From the NCBI RefSeq assembly GCF_010365305.1, contig NZ_CP048279.1, positions 744,001 through 808,000 of the forward strand: DNA of 64,000 nucleotides. Direction: 5' to 3'. A program made the position numbers and the translations under genes. The notes beneath the pieces were generated by a model. The model was not told the origin of the DNA. It saw nothing but the letters and a program-made list of their open reading frames with translations, and ran no database searches. The DNA is from Staphylococcus sp. MI 10-1553. Lineage in GTDB: Bacteria; Bacillota; Bacilli; Staphylococcales; Staphylococcaceae. Shown here piece after piece: positions 8,837-19,900 of the stretch (the stretch's first letter is position 1; the number at the start of each line of letters is the position of its first letter).

Positions 8837-10667
8837 GGGGCTGGGACGTAATTCCTGCCCTCTTCGCTAAAAAAGCTCTGATTAGATGTAAAAAAACATT
8901 TAATCAGAGCTTTTTTAGATATTATTTAAAAAAATAAAGCACTTCCTGTATAATTATTAATAACGACAAAAATAATAGACAGGGGTGCTTTATATGTATA
9001 AAAATTATAACATGTTTCAACTTACACTTCCAATAGAAACTGAGATGTCTTTTCCAGAAAATGATATTGTATTTATTATTAACAAACTTGTAGAATCTAT
9101 CCCCCAAGAAGCGTTTAATCCATATTATAGCCAAAGAGGTCCTTCATCATACCATCCAAAAATGATGTTAAAAATCATACTTTATAGTTATGCCCATTCT
9201 GTTTTTTCAGGACGAAGAATCGAGCATCTGTTAAAAGATAGTTGCCGAATGATGTGGCTTGCGCAAGGTCAAACGCCAACTTATAGAACCATCAATCGCT
9301 TTAGAGTGAACCCCCATATGATGGAATTTCTACATATTTTATTTGTCGGTTTAAGAGCACAGTTATTAGAAGATAAACTCATAACAGAGGATGTCATTTA
9401 TATTGATGGCACAAAAATAGAAGCAAATGCGAATAAGTACACATTCCAGTGGCTGGCTAATACGAAGCGTTTTAGTCAGTCTGTCATTGAAAAATCAACG
9501 GCTTTATATGAGCAACTCGTTTCTGAAGAGATTATTCCTGAAATCAAACGTGAATCTGGGCATGAATTAACAAGTGAAGAACTGAATCAAATAGAGACGC
9601 ATTTAGGTCATAAAAATGATGCGCTCACGTCTGAAATTGAAACGACTCAAGATGTAGAGACAAGAAAAACCCTTAGAAAAGAAAGAAGTAAGGTGAGACA
9701 AAGTAAGAAAGCCATCCAAGATTTTAAAGACCGTAAAATCAAATATGACAAGCAAATGGAAATTTATGGTGACAGAAAAAGTTATTCAAAGACCGACCAC
9801 GATGCGACCTTCATGAGAATGAAAGATGATCATATGAGAAACGGCCAATTGAAACCGGGTTATAACCTACAAATCGCAACCCATAATCAATTCGTTTTAG
9901 CTTTTGGTGTTTACAGTTATCCAGGTGATACAAGAACGCTCGAACCATTTTTAAAATCCATCCACAATTTATATGGTGACATTCCAGAGTATATTGTGGC
10001 AGATGCGGGTTACGGAAGTGAATACAACTATACCATGATACTCGATGAATTTGAGAAAACACCTTTAATCACTTATAGTATGTATCTCAAAGAGAAGCAG
10101 CGCAAATATAAAAACAATCCATTGATTACTGCTAACTGGGAATACCGTGAGATAGATGATTACTATATATGTCCTAACAAAAAGGAATTACATTTCCAAA
10201 GTTACAGAAAGAAAAGAGATGGATACGGTATTCAAAGAGATTTTAAATTATATGCATGTGAAGAGTGTGTGGGCTGTCCATTACGAAGTCAATGTATGAA
10301 GCAAAGTACGAACCCCAACACAAATAAACGCTTATTTAGAAATTTAACTTGGGACTATTTTAAAGCCTTCACAAATCAACAGCTTTCAGATCCAAAGACG
10401 AAACACATTTATCAAAAGAGAAAGATAGATGTTGAATCAACTTTTGGAAATCTGAAGGCTAATTTGGGTTTCCAAAGATTATCGGTTCGCACAAAATCAA
10501 AGGTTGAGTGTGAACTTGGCATCGCACTCATGGCAGTAAATATACGAAAACTAGCTAAAATAAGTGCTCGTTTTCGTTCGTTAATAAGAAAAAAGCCGTC
10601 AAATTCTAAAAAAATGAATTTTGACGTCTTTTTCTTAAAGGAGCTGAAGGTCTATGTCCCAGCCTTT
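8837..10667 (+). mobile_element. IS1182-family (IS1272-like) insertion sequence
   Basis: The left end holds GGCTGGGACGTA (from 8839). The right end, read on the minus strand, holds GGCTGGGACATA (outer end about 10664). These face each other as imperfect terminal inverted repeats about 1.83 kb apart, flanking one transposase gene. A perfect 16-bp hairpin follows the left end. Ends are placed from the repeat cores and may be off by a few bases. Confidence 0.7.
8869..8916. terminator. Hairpin/terminator inside the left end of the IS1182-type element
   Basis: AAAAAAGCTCTGATTA and TAATCAGAGCTTTTTT form a perfect 16-bp stem with a T6 tail just upstream of the transposase. It can stop transcription coming in from outside the element, a known way to keep transposase levels low. 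Confidence 0.7.
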
Positions 10668-10718
10668 ACTATAGGTATCATCAACGTTACAATCGCGCAT
10701 AGTATTGAACAACTATGA
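8994..10718 (+). CDS. IS1182-family DDE transposase
   Basis: The 574-residue transposase has an N-terminal DUF772-type segment (RGPSSYHPKMMLKIILYSYA) and a DDE core. The first Asp is in IYIDGTKIEANAN (about 138), the second in VADAGYGSE, and the Glu in DVESTFGN. The cysteine cluster CEECVGCPLRSQC lies between the last two. The ATG at 8994 has AGGGG at correct spacing; the GTG at 8985 overlaps that site. The frame continues about 50 bp past the presumed right inverted repeat, so the last 16 or so residues (TIGIINVT onward) would come from flanking DNA. The catalytic part looks intact. Confidence 0.9.
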   Translation: MYKNYNMFQLTLPIETEMSFPENDIVFIINKLVESIPQEAFNPYYSQRGPSSYHPKMMLKIILYSYAHSVFSGRRIEHLLKDSCRMMWLAQGQTPTYRTINRFRVNPHMMEFLHILFVGLRAQLLEDKLITEDVIYIDGTKIEANANKYTFQWLANTKRFSQSVIEKSTALYEQLVSEEIIPEIKRESGHELTSEELNQIETHLGHKNDALTSEIETTQDVETRKTLRKERSKVRQSKKAIQDFKDRKIKYDKQMEIYGDRKSYSKTDHDATFMRMKDDHMRNGQLKPGYNLQIATHNQFVLAFGVYSYPGDTRTLEPFLKSIHNLYGDIPEYIVADAGYGSEYNYTMILDEFEKTPLITYSMYLKEKQRKYKNNPLITANWEYREIDDYYICPNKKELHFQSYRKKRDGYGIQRDFKLYACEECVGCPLRSQCMKQSTNPNTNKRLFRNLTWDYFKAFTNQQLSDPKTKHIYQKRKIDVESTFGNLKANLGFQRLSVRTKSKVECELGIALMAVNIRKLAKISARFRSLIRKKPSNSKKMNFDVFFLKELKVYVPAFTIGIINVTIAHSIEQL

Positions 10719-10731
10719 CTTTATCATTTCA

Positions 10732-11661
10732 TTAACAGTGGATGAAATGCCCTAAAAAGTGTGCGGCCAACTTTGCTGTGCGTTGATCGATATCATACTT
10801 TGGATTTGTTTCTGCAATACTGATTGAAGTGACTTTGTCAGATTGTAAAATACGGCGACCAAGTTCTAAAACAATGTAAGGTGTGAGCCCAAGAACCGCA
10901 TTCGCACTGACACCAGGGGCATAAGCACTATCAATGACATCCATACAAATTGTGAATAAAATGACGTCATGTTCATTGATGAAATGATCGAGTTTATCTT
11001 TGACTGGCGGACATATTTGACCCATTAATTCTTCTGCAAGGACATATTGTGTATTTGTTTTGTCAGCGTAATCGAACAATGCTTGTGTATTGCTTGTACG
11101 TTGAATGCCTAATACGAAATAGTCTAAATGATCATCTTCAGTTAACATTTGATGAAAACTTGTCCCAGATGTAGAATAACCTTCCTGTCGATTGTCAAAA
11201 TGCGCATCGATGTTAATCACACCAATCGATTGCTCTGGATAAGCTTCACGGACACCGAGATATTGTGCGTACGCAATATCATGCCCTCCTCCTAGTAGAA
11301 ATGTGCGTTGATGATGACGTAATAATTGTGCGACATATTGACCATATGCTTGTTGAGAGGTGATTAAATCATCGGCCGAGTGTGTCCAGTTGCCATATTC
11401 GATAATGTTTAAATCTGTTGAAGCGGGCAAACCGGCAAATGCACTTTTAATCGCATCCGGACCTTCTTTTGCGCCCACACGACCTTTATTCAATCTCACA
11501 CCCTCATCGATTGCATATCCCAATAACGCAATGTCTCCATTTTGAGGCGCTTCATTTTCAAGATCGACAAATTGAACAGTTTGAAAATGACGAAATGCTT
11601 GGCGGTCTGTCTCACTGTCTAGACGACCTGTCCACAACTTTTGATTTGGTTTTTGATACAT
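10732..11661 (-). CDS. hutG: Formimidoylglutamase
   Basis: The 309-residue arginase-family enzyme hydrolyses N-formimino-glutamate to glutamate and formamide in histidine breakdown. The manganese ligands are visible: His127 in GGGHDIAYA, the DAHFD motif (152-156), and the aspartates of CMDVIDSAYAPG. The frame opens farther upstream, but the ATG at 11661 has an AAGGGG site and gives the normal N terminus (MYQKPNQKLWTGRLD). The other hut genes are not in the window, as in other staphylococci where hutG stands apart. Its 3' end lies 65 bp from the IS1182-type right end, with no terminator of its own in between. Confidence 0.93.
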   Translation of the reverse strand: MYQKPNQKLWTGRLDSETDRQAFRHFQTVQFVDLENEAPQNGDIALLGYAIDEGVRLNKGRVGAKEGPDAIKSAFAGLPASTDLNIIEYGNWTHSADDLITSQQAYGQYVAQLLRHHQRTFLLGGGHDIAYAQYLGVREAYPEQSIGVINIDAHFDNRQEGYSTSGTSFHQMLTEDDHLDYFVLGIQRTSNTQALFDYADKTNTQYVLAEELMGQICPPVKDKLDHFINEHDVILFTICMDVIDSAYAPGVSANAVLGLTPYIVLELGRRILQSDKVTSISIAETNPKYDIDQRTAKLAAHFLGHFIHC

Positions 11662-11753
11662 AAATCGGACCCCTTTCATATTCACTAACATATAGTGATA
11701 ACCCATGTGTCACTTCCATGCTACTATTTTTAAAACATAAATTCCAAGAAAAA

Positions 11754-11768
11754 AGTAAGCGCTTTAAC
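11754..11768 (-). promoter_or_regulatory. cre-like catabolite repression site upstream of hutG
   Basis: AGTAAGCGCTTTAAC is close to the CcpA operator consensus, with the central AAGCGCTT palindrome intact. It lies about 95 bp upstream of the hutG start. Histidine utilisation is under carbon catabolite repression in Bacillus, which fits. CcpA binding itself is inferred. Confidence 0.5.
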
Positions 11769-11944
11769 CAAGATGGAGAAATGAGGGACTATGATGACTT
11801 TCTTGAGCCTTGACATTATCACTTTCGCTTTCTTAACTAAGTTTGGTCGCAATGATATGATTTATTGTATAATTTTTATTCTTGAAAACTTTCAACAAAT
11901 CATCTCGCTTATATTACAATTCAATGATATTTCACAGCTACTAA

Positions 11945-11973
11945 TTTATTTCTATTCCATAAATGGTTATAAT
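11945..11973 (+). promoter_or_regulatory. Possible lyrA promoter
   Basis: TATAAT at 11968-11973 is preceded 17 bases upstream by the weak -35 TTTATT. A second TATAAT lies at 11868-11873 without a clear -35. The rest of the 429-bp gap between hutG and lyrA is AT-rich with no believable gene. Confidence 0.35.
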
Positions 11974-12090
11974 GTACCTTAGATTCTATGACTTGATATT
12001 CGTCCAACACACATTAGCAGTACGAACCTTAACTGGACCACCTCATGCATACGAACATTAATAGTGATTGTTTAATATGGAGGATTAATT

Positions 12091-12975
12091 ATGAATCGAA
12101 CGCGTATCTCTGGCTTTCAGTGGGCATTGACGATTTTTGTGTTTTTTATCTTATCCTATGCAACGCCTATCATATTACAGGATTTTCAAAAAGCGTCGGG
12201 ATTCAAATCATTTGTATTTTCTTTAAATTCATTGGGCCCATTTATCGCAGCAGTATTATGTATATTAATATTTAAAAATAAAAAAGAACAAGTCGCTGGT
12301 TTAAAACTCATAATCAATTTAAAAGTGGTTGAGCGATTGTTAATTGCCTTTACGTTACCACTCGTTATTTTTATGATTGGCATGTATAGTTTTAATACGT
12401 ATGCCGACAGCTTTATTTTATTACAGTCTAAAGATTTATCCGAAACGATCTGGACGATTTTAATAGGTCATATACTCATGGCATTTTTCATTGAATTTGG
12501 ATTTCGTTCTTATCTTTTAAACATGGTTGAAACCAAATTACCGCACTTTTTCTCAAATATTGTAGTCAGTGTGTTGTATTTAATTTGGGATGTCAATACG
12601 GCTTTCGGTATGCCTTACACGATGTACAGTGCCATTTACGTATTTGCATTTTCGATGATCGCAGGTGAATTAGTGCGTGGTACAGGTGGTCGTTCGATTT
12701 ACGTGGCAACATTGTTTCATGCAAGTATGACTTTCGCAAAAGTGTTCTTTTTCAGTGAAGAAATTGGGGATGTCTTCTCCATGAAAGTATTGGCTTATTC
12801 AACAGCAGGTGTCGCAATTGTCGTTGTTGTATTAGGTTTAATCATGCGATTATTCTCTCCTCGCAAAAAAGGGGAAGACGATGATACACCAATGTTAATG
12901 GATACGACGACAGAAGAAGATGAAGCAGAAACTGAGCAAGAAGTTGAAGAAGCACCAACAAAGGAAGAGAAATAG
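12091..12975 (+). CDS. lyrA: LyrA/SpdC, polytopic membrane protein of the CPBP fold
   Basis: The 294-residue protein matches staphylococcal LyrA (SpdC) over the whole membrane part ([40 protein letters not shown]). In S. aureus it works with the glucosaminidase SagB to set glycan strand length, influences lysostaphin resistance and protein A display, and interacts with WalK. The CPBP protease motif is degenerate: the first glutamate of EExxxR is Ile134 (IEFGFR, 134-139), while His210 remains, so it is unlikely to be a protease. The acidic C-terminal tail is only about 40 residues, against well over 100 in S. aureus. It lies next to hutG as in S. aureus. GGAGG precedes the ATG. Confidence 0.9.
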   Translation: MNRTRISGFQWALTIFVFFILSYATPIILQDFQKASGFKSFVFSLNSLGPFIAAVLCILIFKNKKEQVAGLKLIINLKVVERLLIAFTLPLVIFMIGMYSFNTYADSFILLQSKDLSETIWTILIGHILMAFFIEFGFRSYLLNMVETKLPHFFSNIVVSVLYLIWDVNTAFGMPYTMYSAIYVFAFSMIAGELVRGTGGRSIYVATLFHASMTFAKVFFFSEEIGDVFSMKVLAYSTAGVAIVVVVLGLIMRLFSPRKKGEDDDTPMLMDTTTEEDEAETEQEVEEAPTKEEK

Positions 12976-12984
12976 ATTTTTGAA

Positions 12985-13016
12985 GAACACCTCTTAATAT
13001 AGGGGTGTTTTTTGTT
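12985..13016 (+). terminator. Terminator after lyrA
   Basis: AACACCTC pairs with GGGGTGTT and is followed by a T6 run. Confidence 0.8.
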
Positions 13017-13091
13017 TTGGGTTTATGGCAAAGGTTGTTTCATATACAAAAGAGATGTGGATGATCTTAAAATTGCTACTATCATGCTTCC

Positions 13092-13340
13092 TTTCCCAGG
13101 GCTGAACCTTCAACTCAATTCGGCTTAATTAAAGTGTATACGAGATGGAAGCCGAATTGGATTTTCCGGTTCAGCTGATCCCGAAATTCACCAATACTTC
13201 CTTACAAATGTCACAGTAAAATCTAAGGCTCTAGAAACGAGAGTTCATAATGACAATGATTACAATTCAACAAGGAATGAAAGTGAGTCAATTAAAATAT
13301 ATCGAGTAAGATAAGCGAAAAATTTTATGTCATATCCCTT
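13092..13340 (-). repeat. Dispersed hairpin repeat, copy A (rearranged)
   Basis: This is a member of the same repeat family as 30466-30815 and 42940-43290. The main hairpin (CAATTCGGCTT 13116-13126 with AAGCCGAATTG 13149-13159) reads in the reverse orientation. The following flank (CTAGAAACGAGAG, about 13232, to TTTTATGTC, about 13335) reads in the forward orientation. The core therefore seems inverted within its flanks. The rest of the 12976-13461 gap shows nothing else except the addB promoter. Confidence 0.6.
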
Positions 13341-13402
13341 GTTTTCTGAGTCAAAAAGATGCAATGTACAACTGACTTTCATAGAGTATCAAGCGTGGTT
13401 AA

Positions 13403-13411
13403 TGCTATAAT
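13403..13411 (+). promoter_or_regulatory. Extended -10 promoter of addBA
   Basis: TGCTATAAT (TGnTATAAT, 13403-13411) is a consensus extended -10 about 50 bp upstream of the addB start. No good -35 is needed or seen. Confidence 0.55.
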
Positions 13412-13461
13412 ATACTTTAAATAATGAATGCCGATTTGTATTAAAGATAGGGGGGGATTCC

Positions 13462-16400
13462 ATGTTTCGAACATTTTTAGGTCGTGCTGGAACGGGCAAA
13501 AGCACACGCATGTTAGCAGAAATTAAAGACAAAATGAAGGCACAACCGATAGGGCATCCTATCATTATGATCACGCCGATGCAAGGGACGTATTTGTATG
13601 AACAAGCACTCGTCAAAGATGCCGCGTTGTTAGGGAGTGTACGTACAGAAGTGTTGCACTTTGAACGACTGGGTCATCGCATCATCCAAGAATTAGGTGG
13701 GGTGCATGAAAAACGTTTGTCGTCGATTGCCATTGAGATGATGATTTATGATATTTTACAAGAAGCACAAACAGAGTTGAAGTTGTACCGCTCACAAGTG
13801 GGTTATATGGGGTTTAGTACAAAAGTGCGGGAACAAATTCAAGATTTTGAAAAATATGCTGTGACCCCTGAGATGGTTTCGGAAATGGCTGCAGATGCAC
13901 ACCTTGAACCACGCACCCGTCATAAGTTGCATGACATTGGTTTGATTTATGAAAAATTGCAAGAACGTATGTCTTCGGAATATATTACTGGCGAAGCGAT
14001 GATGAATCGACTGGTCGCGCTTATTCCACAGTCGAAGTGGCTCAAACAAGCAGAAATATACATAGATGGATTTCATAATTTTTCTACTCAAGAATACCAA
14101 ATGATCGAAGCTTTAGTGAAACATGTGAAGTCCGTGACGGTGGCATTAACGACAAACGGTGATCAAGATGTATTAAGTATGTTCCGTAAGCCATCTGAGT
14201 CGTTACGTCATTTTGAAGAGATGGCTCAGCGTGTCGGCCAACCACTCGAACGGTTGTATTTCAATACACAGCAACGATTCAAAGCACAGTCATTAACCGT
14301 GTTAGAACAGCAGTTTGACGCATTACAACCTGAAAGTCACCATGCAGCAGACGATGGGATTCTCATACTAGAAGCATCGACGACACGTGAAGAGGTCAAT
14401 GAAGTGGCACGAGTGATTTTAAGAGATGTGCGTGAAAAGCAGTACCGTTATCAAGATATTGCAATTTTGTATCGTGATCCGTCATATGTCTATTTGTTAG
14501 ATGCGATTTTGCCACAATATGATATTCCGTACAATATTGACGTCAAAAAATCGATGACGCACCATCCGATTATGGAAATGTTGCGTACATTAATCGAAGT
14601 ACTACAAACAGAATGGCAGTTTGAACCGTTGATGCGCTTGTTGAAAACGAATGTCTTAACCCAAACGATTCCAGATAGTGCGTATTTAGTCCATTTGTTG
14701 GAAAACTTTGCGATAGAGCGGGGGATTTATGGCAAACGTTGGCTCGACCCGCAATATTTTGAACTGAATCAATTCCGTAAAATGGGCATCCGACCGACCG
14801 ATCCACTGACGGAAGAAGAGACAGCTACATTTGAACGTGTGATTGATTTAAAAACAAAAGTGTTTAATCAATTGTTGAAATTTGAAGAAAAGTTAGCACA
14901 AGGTTCAAATGCCAAAGCTTTTGCGACGTATTTTTATGAAACGATGGAAGATTTTGAACTGCCCAATCAGTTGATGACGCAGCGTGATATGTTAGATGAG
15001 CAAGGTGAACATGAAGCCGCCGAAGAAATCGACCAAATTTGGAACGGGTTTATTCGAGTGTTGGATGATGTCGTGACCGTGTTTGGTGAACGTGACATGA
15101 CGTTAACACGCTTTTTAGAAGTGTTAGATGTTGGTTTGAACGAACTCGAATTTTCAATGATTCCACAAACGTTAGACCAAGTGACGATTGGGACGATGGA
15201 CTTAGCGAAAGTGGAAAATAAAAAGCATGTTTATATGATTGGGATGAACGACGGAATCATGCCCCAAGCGATTAACGGTTCTGGCTTGATTTCAGATAAT
15301 GAAAAGAAAGATTTTGAAACATATGCGGGAGTGCAGTTGAGCCCGACATCCGATATTTTACAAATGGATGAAGCATTCGTCTGCTATTTTGCAATGACAC
15401 GTGCGACAGAAGCGGTGACGTTTTCATACAGTTTGATGGATGCGAATGGTGCAGAACGAGAAAAAAGTCCGTTTTTACATGATATCCGTCAAATGTTTCG
15501 TAACTTAGACATCATCCAATTAACACACCAACACGCACGTGACACGTTATCCCTTATCGAACATTCACATCAAACGAAAGTACATCTGTTTGAAGCATTT
15601 AAAACATGGTTAGATGAAGGATTGATTTCGGATACGTGGTTTACGACTTATGCAGTGATGGCACAGTATCCACAGCTTAACGACGGCCTGACACATTTGA
15701 AATCAGCACTCACATACAATAACGATACAGTACAATTGGATGCAGATTTGACGACGCAGCTATACGGTAAAGCGATTCATGCGAGTGTGTCCCGTTTTGA
15801 AGGGTATCAAAGTTGTCCATTTAAACATTATACGTCGCACGGTTTGAGACTGAATGAACGTACGAAATATCAACTTCAAAATTTTGACTTAGGGACAATT
15901 TTCCATGATGTTTTGAAATATATTGCTGAAAAGGTTGAAGGGCGTTTCAACCAATTAACTGAGCTTCAAATTGCGGAATTGACGAATGACGCATTAGAAA
16001 CATTGTTACCACATGTACAGTTTAATTTGTTGAATTCAACGTCGTATTATCGTTATTTATCACAACGCATCGGTGCAATTGTACAAGCGACACTATATGC
16101 GATGAAGTATCAAACGTCGCATTCACAATTTAAGCCGATCGCATTTGAAAAGTCGTTCCGTAAATCACCGAAAGATGCATCAGAACTAAAAGCAGAAACG
16201 TTGTATACATCACAAGGCATGCCAATCTATATTCGTGGCCAAATTGACCGTATCGATACGTACCAAAAGGATAATAAAAGTTTCGTCAATATTATCGATT
16301 ACAAATCATCATCTTCAAGCGCGTCACTTGATTTAGTGAAAGTGTATTACGGCTTGCAGATGCAAATGATGACCTATATGGATATCGCGCTTCAAAACAA

Positions 16401-16926
16401 AGAACGTTTAGGTTTAGTGGAAGAAGTGAAACCAGGCGGCTTTTTATACATGTACGTGCATCAATATAGAGATGAAAAGCGTGCGTGGAATGATATCGAA
16501 GCAGCCAAATTAGATGAAGCCTTTTTGAAATCGTATCAATTACAAGGATTGCTCAACAATGATGTAGATGTGTTAGAAGCGTATGATGAACGATTAACAG
16601 CTGGCTTTAAATCCGACATCGTGCCACTCGGTATGAAAAAAGATGGTAGTTTAAATGCGACGAGTAAAGTGGCGGATGAACAAACAATTTATAAACTGAT
16701 TCAACATAATAAGCAAAACTTTGTGGATATCGCGAGTCGTATAATGGATGGACATAACGAAGTAGCGCCAATGCAATACCGCAACCATTTACCGTGTCAA
16801 TACTGTCAATATCAAGCCGTTTGTCACGTAGATAGTATGATTGATAGTCCGAAATATCGTCGGGTGGATGAAAAAATTAAGCCACTTGAAATACTTGCGG
16901 CAGAAGAAGAGGAGGATGAAATATGA
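13462..16926 (+). CDS. addB: ATP-dependent helicase/nuclease subunit B (AddB/RexB)
   Basis: The 1154-residue protein is one half of the AddAB (RexAB) helicase-nuclease, which processes double-strand breaks and loads RecA at Chi sites. It has Walker [10 protein letters not shown] at the N terminus, an inactivated helicase-like body, and a C-terminal RecB-type nuclease with QIDRIDTY and NIIDYKSS. The iron-sulfur cysteines are all present: Cys785 (SCPFKH) and Cys1112, Cys1115, Cys1121 ([10 protein letters not shown]). The ATG follows a long G-rich ribosome site. It overlaps addA by 4 bases (ATGA), ensuring matched amounts. Confidence 0.96.
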   Translation: MFRTFLGRAGTGKSTRMLAEIKDKMKAQPIGHPIIMITPMQGTYLYEQALVKDAALLGSVRTEVLHFERLGHRIIQELGGVHEKRLSSIAIEMMIYDILQEAQTELKLYRSQVGYMGFSTKVREQIQDFEKYAVTPEMVSEMAADAHLEPRTRHKLHDIGLIYEKLQERMSSEYITGEAMMNRLVALIPQSKWLKQAEIYIDGFHNFSTQEYQMIEALVKHVKSVTVALTTNGDQDVLSMFRKPSESLRHFEEMAQRVGQPLERLYFNTQQRFKAQSLTVLEQQFDALQPESHHAADDGILILEASTTREEVNEVARVILRDVREKQYRYQDIAILYRDPSYVYLLDAILPQYDIPYNIDVKKSMTHHPIMEMLRTLIEVLQTEWQFEPLMRLLKTNVLTQTIPDSAYLVHLLENFAIERGIYGKRWLDPQYFELNQFRKMGIRPTDPLTEEETATFERVIDLKTKVFNQLLKFEEKLAQGSNAKAFATYFYETMEDFELPNQLMTQRDMLDEQGEHEAAEEIDQIWNGFIRVLDDVVTVFGERDMTLTRFLEVLDVGLNELEFSMIPQTLDQVTIGTMDLAKVENKKHVYMIGMNDGIMPQAINGSGLISDNEKKDFETYAGVQLSPTSDILQMDEAFVCYFAMTRATEAVTFSYSLMDANGAEREKSPFLHDIRQMFRNLDIIQLTHQHARDTLSLIEHSHQTKVHLFEAFKTWLDEGLISDTWFTTYAVMAQYPQLNDGLTHLKSALTYNNDTVQLDADLTTQLYGKAIHASVSRFEGYQSCPFKHYTSHGLRLNERTKYQLQNFDLGTIFHDVLKYIAEKVEGRFNQLTELQIAELTNDALETLLPHVQFNLLNSTSYYRYLSQRIGAIVQATLYAMKYQTSHSQFKPIAFEKSFRKSPKDASELKAETLYTSQGMPIYIRGQIDRIDTYQKDNKSFVNIIDYKSSSSSASLDLVKVYYGLQMQMMTYMDIALQNKERLGLVEEVKPGGFLYMYVHQYRDEKRAWNDIEAAKLDEAFLKSYQLQGLLNNDVDVLEAYDERLTAGFKSDIVPLGMKKDGSLNATSKVADEQTIYKLIQHNKQNFVDIASRIMDGHNEVAPMQYRNHLPCQYCQYQAVCHVDSMIDSPKYRRVDEKIKPLEILAAEEEEDEI

Positions 16927-19900
16927 TTCCAACAAAACCTGAACATGTACAATGGACCGATGCACAGTGGGAAAGTATATACGCAAAAGGTCAAGATGTA
17001 CTTGTAGCAGCAGCGGCTGGTTCTGGTAAAACGGCAGTTCTCGTTGAACGCATTATTCAGCGTATTTTACGTGATGACATTGATGTCGACCGTTTACTCG
17101 TTGTGACGTTTACGAACTTGAGTGCACGCGAAATGAAACATCGTGTCGAAGCCCGTATCCAACAAGCCGCCATTGAAGATCCTTCCAATCAACATTTAAA
17201 AAATCAACGGACGAAAATTCATCAAGCACAAATTTCAACATTGCATAGCTTTTGTTTGCGTCTCATTCAGCAACATTATGATGTGTTGGACATTGATCCT
17301 AACTTTAGAACTGCGAGTGAAGTTGAAAATGTCTTGTTGCTAGAAGAAGTGATTGATGACGTGTTTGAAAAGCATTACGACCGTTTGGATCCAACATTTG
17401 TGACGTTGACCGAGCATATTTCGACGGATAGAGATGATGCCGCATTACGTTTAATGGTTAAAAATCTATATTATTTCAGTATCGCAAACCCTGATCCGAT
17501 TGGCTGGTTACATGCGTTAGATCAACCTTATTTGGAGCGTCATTTGCAACAGCATTATTTAGATATTTTAAACAAATATGTCCGTTTATATTTAGAAGCA
17601 GCACAAAATGCGATAGAAGAAGCGTATCATCAATTCGAACTAGTAGGAGATTTTCCTAAGCACATTGATTTTATCGAGGGTCACCGCCAATTTTTGCGCC
17701 GACTATTAAGTGAACAGCCCATCGATAAAACAGCATTGGCGACGTATCAACTCGGTCGTATCCCACCTAAACCGAAAGCTGTGAAAGAAGATCCGATGCT
17801 TGATGCGGCTTATGAAAACTTTAAAGCGTATTATGAGCAATTTAAAGACCATCTCAATGCAGTGAAATCCTCATTCGTTGGGCGTGATGATGAGACACTG
17901 CTTGAGGAATTGCAACACCTTGCCCCGCGCGTGAACTATTTGTCAACTTTAACGGAAGATGTCATTCATGCATTGAGTCGTGCGAAAAGAGCGCGCAACA
18001 TCTTGGACTTTTCAGATTATGAACATTTTGCGTTACAAATTTTACGAGATGAACAGGGTGAACCGTCAGAAATTGCTACGTTATATCGTGAACGTTTTGA
18101 AGAAATATTAGTCGACGAATATCAAGATACGAACCGTGTGCAAGAAAGTATTATTGGAAGTATTAAACGAGGGGACGAATCAAACGGAAATTTATTTATG
18201 GTGGGCGACGTGAAACAGTCCATTTATAAATTTAGACAAGCGGATCCGAGTTTGTTTATCGAAAAATATCAACGTTTTAACCAACCAGACCAGTCGAGTG
18301 GTTGGCGTATTGATTTATCGCAAAACTTCCGTTCTCGCAAAGAAGTGCTTTCGACGACGAACTATTTGTTTGATCATATGATGGACGCTGAAGTGGGGGA
18401 AATTGAGTACGATGCAGCCGCAAAACTTTATTACGGTGCACCGTATGATGAGGTCGATATCCCTGTGCAGTTCAATGTACTCATGGTCGATAAAGACCGA
18501 GAGATGACTGCGAGTGAACAAGAGGCGTATTTTATTGCGCAACAAGTACAGACGATTTTAGAGTCCCAAAAAGTGTATGATCCGAAAACAGGTGCGTATC
18601 GTCCGGCACAATATAAAGATATCGTCATCCTTGAAAGAAGTTACAGTAATGCAAGGCTCATTCAACAAGCGTTTAAAGAGCAAGATATCCCGCTATTTGT
18701 GAACAGTAAGCAAGGTTATTTTGAACAAACAGAAATTCGATTAATGTTGTCATTTTTACGTACGATTGATAACCCACTACAAGATATTTATTTAGTCGGC
18801 TTAATGCGTTCGGTCATTTATCAATTTACAGAAGATGAACTGGCTAAGATTCGTATTGTGTCACCGCAAGATAACTATTTTTATCAATCAATTCAACATT
18901 ACATAGAAGATGAAGCGGCGGACCCTGCGATTGTGGCAAAGTTAAAGACATTTTTAAATGATTTAGCGCGTTACCAAGACTACAGCCAACATCATCCAGT
19001 GTACCAACTCATCGACAAACTGTTTAATGATCATTACATTATTCAATATTTTAGTGCACTTGTAGGTGGCCGTGGCCGTCGTGCGAATTTACATGGTCTG
19101 TTTAATAAAGCTGTCGATTTTGAAAATTCTAGCTTCCGCGGTTTGTTTCAATTTATTCGATTTATCGACCAAATGATTGAACGTGGTAAAGACTTTGGTG
19201 AAGAAAATGTCATCGGTCCAAATGATAATGTGGTGCGTATGATGACGATTCATAGTAGTAAAGGTCTTGAATTTCCATTTGTCATTTATTCAGGGTTAAC
19301 ACGCGACTTTAATAAAAATGATTTAGGAAAACCTGTCGTCCTGAATCAACACGCAGGTCTCGGTTTACAATATTATGATGAGGCACAAGGGTTATTTTAT
19401 CCATCGCTCATTTCTATGAGTATCGATTTGATCAATCAAAAAGAGTTCATCTCTGAAGAAATGAGATTGATTTATGTTGCTTTAACACGTGCAAAAGAAC
19501 AACTTTATTTAATTGGGACGTCCAAAAAAGCAGAAGAACTTGATATGATGGCCGCTGCTACAATTACTGATGAAAAATTAGCAGCCATTGACCGATTTAA
19601 TGCGAAAAATCCATTTCAACTGATGTATAGTATTTTGAGTAAACATCAGAACACGAATATTCAACGCCATCAACGTTTTGAAGCGGATGTTGAGGTTTTG
19701 GATGCAGCTGTAAAGCCACGCCTTCAATTACAACACATGGATGCAAGAGACGTGTTACCAACAGAACAAGATTTGGCCACATCTCAAGGTCACGCGATTG
19801 AAACGTTAGAGGCGCGACTTGCTGCGACACCATTGGACGATGAACTCGCGCAACGTGTGATGGAACAATTGTTGTATGTTTATCCATATCAACAAGCTGT

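Noticed and set aside
8985..8993. GTG start for the IS1182 transposase
   Set aside because: The GTG overlaps the AGGGG ribosome site; ATG 8994 has correct spacing.
11791..11982. 63-residue frame upstream of lyrA
   Set aside because: AT-rich chance frame without a ribosome site, overlapping promoter-like sequence.
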